From assembly GCA_900550035.1 (NCBI GenBank), contig URQS01000052.1:1-23793 (forward strand): a stretch of DNA of 23,793 nucleotides, written 5' to 3'. Each line of letters begins with the position of its first letter. Position 1 is the first letter of the stretch. Positions 15,485 through 22,909 of this stretch are shown piece by piece. Source of the stretch: an uncultured Prevotella sp. (lineage in GTDB: Bacteria > Bacteroidota > Bacteroidia > Bacteroidales > Bacteroidaceae). The translations under genes were made by a program, and so were the position numbers. The notes beneath the pieces are model-generated. The model ran no database searches. It was not told where the DNA came from and worked only from the letters and a program-made list of their open reading frames with translations.

Positions 15485-17665
15485 ATGAAAAAGTCTATTA
15501 TGCTAATTGCGGCGATGTGTATGACATCTGTCATGACATTCGCTCAAGACATCATCCGAGTGTCTACCGACAAAACCGACCTTGTGATGAAGGTTTCGCC
15601 TAAGGGCCGCCTATATCAGGTCTATCTTGGCGACAAGTTTCTGAATCCTGCTGATTATGACAACCTGAAGTGGGACGTATATGCGGCATCAGATGGAGCT
15701 GTTTGCCAGCGTGGACATGAAGTGTATGCCACTTCTGGTGCCGAAGATTTCTTTGAGCCTGCTGTAGCAGTGACCCACGCCGATGGCAACATGACCACCT
15801 ATCTGTATTATCAGTCGTCTGAGCAGAAGGCTGTGAAGGGTGGCACTGAGACTGTCATCACTCTTAAGGACAAGGTTTATCCATTGACTGTGAAGCTGCA
15901 CTATGTGGCTTATGCCAAGGAGAACGTCATCAAGGCTTGGAGCGAGATATCTCACAACGAGAAGTCACCCGTCACACTATGGCGCTACAGTTCGACCATG
16001 CTCTACTTCAAATCTTCAAAATATTACTTGACCAACTATCACAGCGACTGGGCTAAGGAAGGACAGCCCGAAACAACACAACTGAGCACAGGCAAGAAGA
16101 TTATTGACACAAAGCTCGGCACACGTGCAGCAATGCATGCAGAGCCTTTCTTTGAGCTTGGCTTTGACGAGCCTGCCAAAGAGAATGAGGGCAAGGTGAT
16201 GCTTGGCACAATAGGATGGCCTGGCAATTTCCGCTTTACTTTCGAGGTGGACAACGTGGGAGCCTTACGCGTTATACCAGCCATCAATCCTTATGCTTCC
16301 GACTATAAGCTGAAAGCTGGCGAGGTGTTCACAACTCCTGAGTTTATCTTTGCCATGAGCGACAACGGTATGGGTGAGGCTTCGCGCAACTTGCACAATT
16401 GGGCTCGACAGTATCAGGTGAACATGGGTATGGACGATCGTCTTACTCTTCTTAACAACTGGGAAAACACAGGCTTCGACTTCAACCAGCAGAGCCTTGC
16501 CGAGTTGATGAAGGATGCCAAAGACTTGGGTGTAGATATGTTCTTGCTCGACGACGGATGGTTTGCCAATAAGTATCCTCGTAAGGACGACCATGCTGGT
16601 CTTGGCGATTGGGATGCTACAAAGAGTAAGTTGCCTGAGGGTATACCAGGATTGGTAAGAGATGCCAAGAAGGCTGGAGTGAAGTTTGGTATATGGATTG
16701 AGCCGGAGATGGTCAATCCCAAGAGCGAACTCTTCGAGAAGCATCCCGATTGGGTGATTATGCAGCCACAGCGCGATACATATTATTACCGCAACCAACT
16801 GGTGCTCGACATCTCTAATCCTAAGGTTCAAGACTATGTGTTTGGCATTGTCGACCGCATTATGACTGAGAATCCGGACGTTGCTTACTTCAAGTGGGAT
16901 TGCAACAGTGTGATAACCAATATCTACTCGCCTTACCACAAGCAGAATCAGGGCAACTTCTACATCGACCACGTACGTGGCATATACAATGTGCTTACTC
17001 GCATCCACAACAAGTATCCTAAGCTTCCGATGATGCTCTGCTCTGGTGGTGGTGGAAGAATGGACTACGAGATGCTGAAGTACTTCACCGAGTTCTGGTG
17101 TTCTGACGATACCGACCCCTACGAGCGTATCTACATCCAGTGGAGCTTGTCTAAGTTCTTCCCAGCTAAGACTATGGGTTCGCACGTCACCAACTGGAAC
17201 AAGAATACATCAGTTAAGTTCCGCACCGATGTATGCAGCTCATGCAAGCTTGGCTTCGATATCGACCTCAAGTCGCTCTCGGCTGACGACTACAAGTTTG
17301 TGCAGCAGGCAGTAAAGAACTACAACGATATGAAGCCGATGATTCTTGAGGGCGACCAGTATCGTTTGGTCTCTCCATACGAGGGTAGCCACTGCGCCGT
17401 CAACTATGTAAGCAAGGACAAGCAGCGTGCCGTACTCTTTGCCTACGACTTGCATCCACGCTATAAGGAGCCGCAGATGAACGTGAAGCTGCAAGGTCTG
17501 GATGCCAATAAGATGTATACCGTAAAGGAGACCAATCTTATGCCGGGCAAGACTTCTGAGCTTGAGTGCGACGGCAAGCAGTATAGTGGCGACTATCTTA
17601 TGAAGGTTGGCTTGAATGTATTCACAGCCAATGATGGCACAAGCCACGTGCTGACATTAGAGTAA
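15485..17665 (+). CDS. Exported GH36 alpha-galactosidase
   Basis: Hydrolyses terminal alpha-1,6-linked galactose from sugars such as melibiose, raffinose or galactomannan side chains. The 726 residues match family length: N-terminal beta-sandwich (about 25-320), catalytic TIM barrel, C-terminal beta domain. The LLDDGW motif lies at 354-359, the nucleophile is Asp472 in YFKWDCN, and the acid/base is probably Asp541 in CSDDTDPYER; CSGGGGRMD precedes it. A signal peptide (MKKSIMLIAAMCMTSVMTFA) puts it in the periplasm or at the surface. I chose the ATG at 15485; 15479, two codons earlier, is also possible. A longer reading frame starting at 15374 inside the receptor gene would bury the signal peptide and is rejected. 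Operon with the TonB receptor. Confidence 0.95.
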   Translation: MKKSIMLIAAMCMTSVMTFAQDIIRVSTDKTDLVMKVSPKGRLYQVYLGDKFLNPADYDNLKWDVYAASDGAVCQRGHEVYATSGAEDFFEPAVAVTHADGNMTTYLYYQSSEQKAVKGGTETVITLKDKVYPLTVKLHYVAYAKENVIKAWSEISHNEKSPVTLWRYSSTMLYFKSSKYYLTNYHSDWAKEGQPETTQLSTGKKIIDTKLGTRAAMHAEPFFELGFDEPAKENEGKVMLGTIGWPGNFRFTFEVDNVGALRVIPAINPYASDYKLKAGEVFTTPEFIFAMSDNGMGEASRNLHNWARQYQVNMGMDDRLTLLNNWENTGFDFNQQSLAELMKDAKDLGVDMFLLDDGWFANKYPRKDDHAGLGDWDATKSKLPEGIPGLVRDAKKAGVKFGIWIEPEMVNPKSELFEKHPDWVIMQPQRDTYYYRNQLVLDISNPKVQDYVFGIVDRIMTENPDVAYFKWDCNSVITNIYSPYHKQNQGNFYIDHVRGIYNVLTRIHNKYPKLPMMLCSGGGGRMDYEMLKYFTEFWCSDDTDPYERIYIQWSLSKFFPAKTMGSHVTNWNKNTSVKFRTDVCSSCKLGFDIDLKSLSADDYKFVQQAVKNYNDMKPMILEGDQYRLVSPYEGSHCAVNYVSKDKQRAVLFAYDLHPRYKEPQMNVKLQGLDANKMYTVKETNLMPGKTSELECDGKQYSGDYLMKVGLNVFTANDGTSHVLTLE

Positions 17666-17712
17666 GATGATGATTTTGTAAGTAGTTAGTTTTAACAAAT
17701 AAGTCAGTTATT

Positions 17713-17764
17713 AGCGAGGTCATGGCGATGCTGTATTCAGCGTCGGCTATGGCTTCGCTTTTTT
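17713..17764 (+). terminator. Intrinsic terminator after the GH36 gene
   Basis: A long stem with several G-U pairs (left arm begins AGCGA at 17713, right arm ends TCGCT at 17759; small loop near 17735) is followed by a run of six T. It lies 48 bases after the GH36 stop and ends the receptor-GH36 operon. Confidence 0.7.
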
Positions 17765-17774
17765 CTTCATAATA

Positions 17775-17806
17775 TTTGCCATTCCGATTTAAAATCTCTA
17801 TATTTG
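17775..17806 (+). promoter_or_regulatory. Near-ideal Bacteroidetes promoter
   Basis: A TTTG -33 element (17775-17778), 20 bases of spacing, then TATATTTG (17799-17806), both exact matches to the Bacteroidetes housekeeping promoter. Transcription would start near 17813 and read the gene at 17849. It is the best-matching promoter in the window. Confidence 0.75.
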
Positions 17807-17848
17807 TAGCGTTCAACTGATAATTAACAAATTAACGCCTATAAAGTT

Positions 17849-18784
17849 ATGGAAATATACATACGATTTGATTGGGCTATGAAGCGCCTGCTTCGCAACA
17901 AAGCCAACCATGCCGTGCTTGAAGGACTGATGACCTCGCTGCTTGGACGCAAGTATACTATACTCAGGTTCTTGGAGAGTGAGTCGAATCAGGAGAGCGA
18001 ACTCGACAAGTTCAATCGTGTGGACATACTTGCAGAGAGCGAAGAGGGCGAGCTTACCATCGTTGAGATTCAGAACAACCGTGAACTGACGTATTTCCAC
18101 CGTATGCTGTATGGAGTGTCGAAGGTGATAACCGACTACATTGAACTTGGCAACGACTACGGCAAGGTTCGTAAGGTGTACAGCATCAATATTGTGTACT
18201 TTGAGCTTGGACAGGGCACCGACTATGTTTATCATGGCAAGACCTTCTTCAAGGGATTGCACGACGAAAACGATATACTAAAGCTATCGGTACGTCAGAA
18301 CGAGTGCTTCTTCGGACTTACAAGTAAAGACATCCTGCAACGCAAGGAAGCTGGCGACCTCTTCCCTGAGTATTATGTGTTGCGCGTCAACTATTTTGAT
18401 AAGGTGGCAACCACGCCGCTCGATGAGTGGATGGAGTTTCTGAAGACGGGCAAGATAGCCCGAGAGTCAACGGCACCCGGACTGAGCGAGGCGCGTGAAT
18501 GTCTGCGTGTTGACTCGCTAAGCGCTTCGGAGCGTAGCGCCTACATTCGCCACATGGAAGCCTTGCGCTATCAACGCAGCGTGCTTGATACAAGCCATGA
18601 CGACGGATATGTGGAGGGACGAGCGGAAGGACTAGCTGAAGGACTGAAGGAAGGTCGTCAGGAAGGTATAGCCCAACGCAACATAGAAATAGCCAAGAGT
18701 ATGCTTTCCTTAAATCTGCCCATTGCACAAATTGTGCAAGTGACGGGACTTACAGAGGACAATATAAAAGAACTCACACGCTAA
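17849..18784 (+). CDS. PD-(D/E)XK nuclease-family 'transposase' (Rpn/PDDEXK_2-like)
   Basis: A 311-residue protein of the PD-(D/E)XK 'transposase' family that is repeated many times in Prevotella and related genomes. The nuclease core is visible: FNRVDILAESEEGELTIVEIQ with D59, E73 and Q75 as the metal-binding motif, after an N-terminal helix FDWAMKRLLRNKANHAVLEG. The C-terminal ~60 residues contain a helical run of G-x-x-E-G units (GRAEGLAEGLKEGRQEG) and end in a small helix-turn-helix-like segment (IAQIVQVTGLTEDNIKEL). Relatives such as RpnA cut DNA and promote recombination without mobilising themselves; this copy has no terminal repeats or partner. It stands alone between its own promoter and a bidirectional terminator. 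Confidence 0.88.
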   Translation: MEIYIRFDWAMKRLLRNKANHAVLEGLMTSLLGRKYTILRFLESESNQESELDKFNRVDILAESEEGELTIVEIQNNRELTYFHRMLYGVSKVITDYIELGNDYGKVRKVYSINIVYFELGQGTDYVYHGKTFFKGLHDENDILKLSVRQNECFFGLTSKDILQRKEAGDLFPEYYVLRVNYFDKVATTPLDEWMEFLKTGKIARESTAPGLSEARECLRVDSLSASERSAYIRHMEALRYQRSVLDTSHDDGYVEGRAEGLAEGLKEGRQEGIAQRNIEIAKSMLSLNLPIAQIVQVTGLTEDNIKELTR

Positions 18785-18807
18785 ATCATTTTTTATGCGA
18801 TAATAAT

Positions 18808-18851
18808 AAAAAGGGAATGTAAAAGTTTTGCACTTTTTACATTCCCTTTTT
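18808..18851. terminator. Bidirectional intrinsic terminator
   Basis: AAAAAGGGAATGTAAAAGT (18808-18826) pairs with ACTTTTTACATTCCCTTTTT (18832-18851) with a single-base bulge and a 5-base loop. A-runs on the left and T-runs on the right serve both strands. It sits between the convergent stops of the PD-(D/E)XK and MFS genes. Confidence 0.9.
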
Positions 18852-18890
18852 CTGTTTATGTGAGTTTCGCTATAACTCTTCTTACGCTGT

Positions 18891-20306
18891 TTATCCCTTG
18901 ATGTTAGGCTCTTCCAGACCGAAGCCACGCTTCTTGTCGAGAGCCTTGAGATAGATGGCGAAGAGCAGGGCTAGAACGCCGAAGCTTGCGAATACTATCA
19001 ATGGCACGGTGTAGTCGTAGGGGATGAAGTCGGCACCGGCTTCCTTGGCTGCTAAAACGGCTGGATTGTCAGCGTTGGTAGAAGCGAGGAGGTTGCCGAT
19101 GAGCTTCGGTACGAAGCAGAGGCCGATGTTCTGTACCCAGAAGATGAGGCAGTAAGCCGAACCGAGAATCTTCTCATCGATAATCTTAGGAACGCTTGGC
19201 CACAGAGCTGCTGGCACGAGGGCAAACGAAATGCCGAGCAATACGATGGTAGAGTAGGCGATGAGCGGACTCTTTGTTGCCGGCAATACGAATGCGAACA
19301 CGAGGTGGCAGCAGATGAGAAGCAATGCGCCACCCATAAGCATTGTGGCACCCTTACCCTTGCGGTCGAGGAAGTTGCCAAGGAATGGAGTGATTACGGC
19401 TGCACCGATTGGGAACCAACGGAAGATGTTGGCAGCATCCTCAGGCGAGATACCGTCGAGGTTGCACTGCAGCATGTTGGCACCATAGCGCTGGAACGGG
19501 AAGATGGCAGAATAGTAGAGCACGCAGAGCAGAGCTACAATCCAGAACACCTGCGAAGAGAAAATCTTGCCGAGGTCGCTGAACTTGAACTCCTCCTCCG
19601 GGTCGCCTGCTTCTTCAGTTGTGCCCAACTGCTTGTCGAGAGTCTTGTCCATGAAGGTGAACACGATGAAGGTGATAAGGCCGATGAGCAGCAATACTGT
19701 GCAGAATGCTACAGGGGCTACTACTGTGCCGAAGTGGTTGGCGATGATTGGCGAGATAGAGAAGATAGCGAACACACCTACACGTGCGATAGCCATTTCC
19801 AATCCCATAGCCAGCGCCATCTCCTTACCCTTAAACCACTTTGCAATGGCCTTAGATACGGTAGTACCTGCCATCTCACAGCCACAGCCGAAGAGCATGA
19901 AGCCGAAGCAAGCCATCTTGGCACTTGCAGGCAGAGTCACCCACCATGAGTTGAGCCAGTCGGCAAAGGCTGTCTGAGCGAACCAGTCACTGATACCGAT
20001 AAGCTTGATAAGCGCACCGATGAACATCATTGAGGCTGACAGAACGCCAGTGAAGCGCACGCCCATCTTGTCGAGGATAACACCTGCAATGATGAGGAAG
20101 CCGAGCACGTTGACGATGTACTCAGATGCTGCATAGGTACCGAATGTGTCCGGACCCCATCCCTTCTGGCTTTCCATAAGGGCCTGAATTGGTGACATTA
20201 CATCGACAAACATGTAGCCGAAGAACATCATAGAAGCGACAAGTACCAGGGCTGTCCAACGTGCCCAAGCCTTGTCGTTCAATAATTGTTTTACTTGTTG
20301 AACCAT
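18891..20306 (-). CDS. Major facilitator superfamily transporter
   Basis: A 471-residue inner-membrane transporter with about twelve hydrophobic helices. The loop after helix 2 carries the MFS motif A in the form LDKMGVRFTG (78-87), and KWFKGKEMALAMGLEMAIAR (156-175) is typical of the OFA/NarK-like branch. The central cytoplasmic loop (about 219-247) is strongly acidic (TTEEAGDPEEEFKFSDLG). Substrate not recognisable; anion or organic-acid transport would fit the branch but is inference. The ATG at 20306 follows 226 bases of word repeats in which I find no clear promoter. It may be co-transcribed with the S9 peptidase gene upstream. Confidence 0.88.
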   Translation of the reverse strand: MVQQVKQLLNDKAWARWTALVLVASMMFFGYMFVDVMSPIQALMESQKGWGPDTFGTYAASEYIVNVLGFLIIAGVILDKMGVRFTGVLSASMMFIGALIKLIGISDWFAQTAFADWLNSWWVTLPASAKMACFGFMLFGCGCEMAGTTVSKAIAKWFKGKEMALAMGLEMAIARVGVFAIFSISPIIANHFGTVVAPVAFCTVLLLIGLITFIVFTFMDKTLDKQLGTTEEAGDPEEEFKFSDLGKIFSSQVFWIVALLCVLYYSAIFPFQRYGANMLQCNLDGISPEDAANIFRWFPIGAAVITPFLGNFLDRKGKGATMLMGGALLLICCHLVFAFVLPATKSPLIAYSTIVLLGISFALVPAALWPSVPKIIDEKILGSAYCLIFWVQNIGLCFVPKLIGNLLASTNADNPAVLAAKEAGADFIPYDYTVPLIVFASFGVLALLFAIYLKALDKKRGFGLEEPNIKG

Positions 20307-20532
20307 ATTTTAAATTTTGAGTTTTGAATTACGAATTACGAGTTGGTTGCCTGCGGCAATTATGAATTTTGAATTACGAATTACGAATTTTGAGTTTTGA
20401 ATTACGAATTGGTCGGCCGTTGACCGATTGAGAATTGGAGAATTTGGAATTCCTAATTGGAGAATTTGGAATTCCTAATTGAATAATTCACAATCGCCGT
20501 AGGCGACCAATTCCTAATTCCTAATTCCTAAT
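20307..20532. repeat. AATT word-repeat block with three small hairpins
   Basis: The gap is built from short AT-rich words: repeated GAATTAC/GAATTACGAATT (about 20325-20410), a 22-base unit repeated exactly twice from 20433 (period 22, to about 20480), and CCTAATT three times (20510-20532). Between them are GC-rich mini-hairpins: TTGCC/GGCAA (20347-20359), TCGG/CCGA (20413-20427) and GCC/GGC (20496-20504). It occupies the whole gap between the S9 peptidase and MFS genes. Such blocks are common between Prevotella genes and are prone to slippage. Confidence 0.7.
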
Positions 20533-22701
20533 TCACTTAAGCCACTTATCCAGCCATCCGAAGAATGTGCGCTGCCAGAGCACACCGTTCTGTGGTTTGA
20601 GTACCCAGTGGTTCTCATCAGGGAAGATGAGCAGCTCGGCAGGGATGCCGCGCATACGTGCTGCGTTGAATGCGCCGAAGCCCTGGTTGGCATTGATGCG
20701 GTAGTCCATCTCTCCGTGGATGCAGAGTATCGGAGTGTCCCACTTGTCTACAAACTTGTGCGGCGAGTTCTCGTAGGTGCGGCGTGCACGGTCGGTCATG
20801 TCCTTGTTCCAGTAAGCGTCGTCATACTCCCAGTTAGAGAACCATGCCTCCTCGGTGTCGGTGTACATCGACTCAAGGTTGAAGGCACCGTCGTGGGCGA
20901 TGAAAGCCTTGAAGCGCTTGTTGTGGTGGCCGGCAAGATAGTAAACCGAGAATCCGCCGAAGCTTGCGCCTACACATCCCAGACGGTCCTTGTCTACATA
21001 AGGCAGGTTGTTGGCAGCGTCGTCGATAGCCGACAGATAGTCGTCCATGCACTGTCCGGTCCAGTCGCCCGATACAGCCTCATTCCACTCATGGCCGTAG
21101 CCCGGCAGTCCGCGACGGTTAGGTGCTATGACAACGTAGTCGTTGGCAGCCATAATCTGGAAGTTCCAGCGATAGCTCCAGAACTGGCTTACGGGGCTCT
21201 GTGGTCCACCCTCGCAGAAGAGCAGCGTGGGGTACTTCTTGTTGGGGTCGAAGTGTGGAGGCAGAATCACCCATACCTGCATCTGCTTGCCGTCAGTGGT
21301 CTTCACCCAGCGCTCCTGCACCTTACCCATTTCGAGTTGGTCGTAGAAAGCCTTGTTCTCGTTTGTAATCTGCTGAACCTTGGTCTTCTTCACGTCCTTG
21401 CCCGGAGTGATGACGTACAGCTCGTCGGCCTGCGAGATGCTGTGGCGTGAAGCCAGAATCTTGCCAGTGTTGCCGAGCATCTGTATTGATCCGAAGTCCA
21501 TCCAGTCGTCGGTGAGAGCACGCACGTCGCCGTTGAGGTTGGTCTGGTACATGTTTACGCATGCGTGCCAGCATCCGATGAAGTAGAGAGTCTTCGAGTC
21601 GGCTTTCCAGCAGAAAGCGTCAACGTTCGAGTCGAACTTCTCAGCCACGTACTTCTTCTCGCCGGTAGCGAGATTGTACACGCAGAGACGGTTGCGGTCG
21701 CTCTCATATCCGTCGTTCTTCATCGACTGCCAAGCCACGTACTTGCCGTCGGGCGAGAACTGTGGATTGGTGTCGTATCCCATGTTCAGGTCGCCCTGCT
21801 GATGGTTTACCGCCTGGGTCTTCATGGTCTTGGTGGCGTTGGTTTCGGGGTCTTTATATCCCTCCGGCTTGCAGAGGTTCTTGGTCGAACCTGAAGCCAC
21901 GTCATACAGATAGATGTCAGAGTCGGTCGAGATGGCGTAGTTTACACCTGTCTTCTTGCGGCATGTATAGGCAATGGTCTTCGAGTCGGGGCTCCAAGCC
22001 AGCTGCTCCACACCTCCGAATGGTGCCATAGGACACTCGTAAGGCTCGCCCTCGATGATGTCTTTGCCGTTGTCTATACCATTCTCAGTTACGTCAGCCA
22101 CAAACGGATGAGCTACGCTTTCTACGTAGTGGTCCCAATGGCGGTAGTTGAGGTCGGTCACGCGTCGACCGGTAGCCAGTGGCAGGTCATCGGGATTCTT
22201 CTGTATGCTTTCGTGATAAGGCAGCGACTTGATTAGAATCACCTTCTTCTCGTCGGGCGAGAACTTGAATCCCTCAATGTCGATGTCGCTCTTTGTGAGC
22301 TGTCGGCGGTCGGTGCCGTCGGCGTTCATCGACCACAGCTGTCCCTTTGTGAGGAAAGCGATGCGCTTGCCGCCCTCTATCCATGCTGCGTCGGTCTCGC
22401 TGGCAGCGGTAGTGGTGAGAGTGCGCTGTAGTTTGCCGTCAGCGCTTACGGTGTAGAGCATCTGGTGGCTCTTGTTCTCCTTAACGCTGTAGTAGCCTAC
22501 TTGATAGACAACGGTCTTGCCGTCGGGCGAAGCAGCGGCTCCGCCTACGCGTCCCATAGCCCACAGTGTTTCGGGGGTCATACGGTCGCCCTTGCTGATA
22601 GCAGCAACATTGGTAGTTTTGCCAATCATAGTTTGTGCTTCGGCATTGATGCTGGCGCAGCTGATAAGAGCAGCGGCAGCGATTGATAAAGCTTTGTTCA
22701 T
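20533..22701 (-). CDS. Exported S9C family peptidase (DPP5-like)
   Basis: A 722-residue exported serine peptidase of the prolyl oligopeptidase family, probably a dipeptidyl peptidase of the DPP5 type that trims dipeptides from oligopeptides in the periplasm. A signal peptide covers residues 1-22 (cleavage after AEA). The N-terminal half is a beta-propeller with TolB-like repeats (SPDGKTVVYQV, SPDEKKVILI, SPDSKTIAYTC, SPDGKYVAW). The C-terminal alpha/beta-hydrolase carries the triad Ser580 (GASFGGFS), Asp666 (HGEMDYRI) and His698 (ENHWV). The Ser-Asp and Asp-His spacings (86 and 32) are close to those of Porphyromonas gingivalis DPP5 as I recall it. Peptide use fits the amino-acid metabolism of Bacteroidales. 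Substrate preference cannot be read from the sequence. Confidence 0.93.
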   Translation of the reverse strand: MNKALSIAAAALISCASINAEAQTMIGKTTNVAAISKGDRMTPETLWAMGRVGGAAASPDGKTVVYQVGYYSVKENKSHQMLYTVSADGKLQRTLTTTAASETDAAWIEGGKRIAFLTKGQLWSMNADGTDRRQLTKSDIDIEGFKFSPDEKKVILIKSLPYHESIQKNPDDLPLATGRRVTDLNYRHWDHYVESVAHPFVADVTENGIDNGKDIIEGEPYECPMAPFGGVEQLAWSPDSKTIAYTCRKKTGVNYAISTDSDIYLYDVASGSTKNLCKPEGYKDPETNATKTMKTQAVNHQQGDLNMGYDTNPQFSPDGKYVAWQSMKNDGYESDRNRLCVYNLATGEKKYVAEKFDSNVDAFCWKADSKTLYFIGCWHACVNMYQTNLNGDVRALTDDWMDFGSIQMLGNTGKILASRHSISQADELYVITPGKDVKKTKVQQITNENKAFYDQLEMGKVQERWVKTTDGKQMQVWVILPPHFDPNKKYPTLLFCEGGPQSPVSQFWSYRWNFQIMAANDYVVIAPNRRGLPGYGHEWNEAVSGDWTGQCMDDYLSAIDDAANNLPYVDKDRLGCVGASFGGFSVYYLAGHHNKRFKAFIAHDGAFNLESMYTDTEEAWFSNWEYDDAYWNKDMTDRARRTYENSPHKFVDKWDTPILCIHGEMDYRINANQGFGAFNAARMRGIPAELLIFPDENHWVLKPQNGVLWQRTFFGWLDKWLK

Positions 22702-22759
22702 TGTAGATATGTTTAGGGTAAGATGTTTAAAAATAAAGTTGAGAGTTGTTTTTTAACGT

Positions 22760-22873
22760 TGAGAGTTGAGAGTTGAAAGTTTAGAGTTATGATATGCTTC
22801 ATAGCAAATGTTTGGAATAAAAAACATCCGTTATCGGTAATCATAACTCTCAACTCCTAACTCTCAACTCTCA
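22760..22873. repeat. Word-repeat hairpin between yidC and the S9 peptidase gene
   Basis: Arms at 22760-22793 and 22840-22873 (34 bases each) are reverse complements with four mismatches around a 46-base loop. Both arms are built of the word GAGAGTT or its complement AACTCTC, and extra copies lie outside at about 22738-22748 and 22881-22905. It fills most of the gap between the yidC stop and the S9 start and may attenuate or terminate transcription. Confidence 0.75.
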
Positions 22874-22909
22874 ATTAATGTAACTCTCAATTTTCAACTC
22901 TCAGTAATT

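Noticed and set aside
16265..17185. A 306-codon open frame on the minus strand opposite the GH36 gene
   Set aside because: It overlaps the catalytic domain of a clear alpha-galactosidase and resembles no protein family; a codon-bias shadow.
20433..20480. Two tandem 22-bp units considered as a CRISPR remnant
   Set aside because: The units are directly adjacent with no spacers, AT-rich and part of a larger word-repeat block; no cas genes nearby.
20608..21450. A 280-codon plus-strand frame opposite the S9 peptidase gene
   Set aside because: It covers the catalytic domain of the peptidase on the other strand and has no own promoter or domain.
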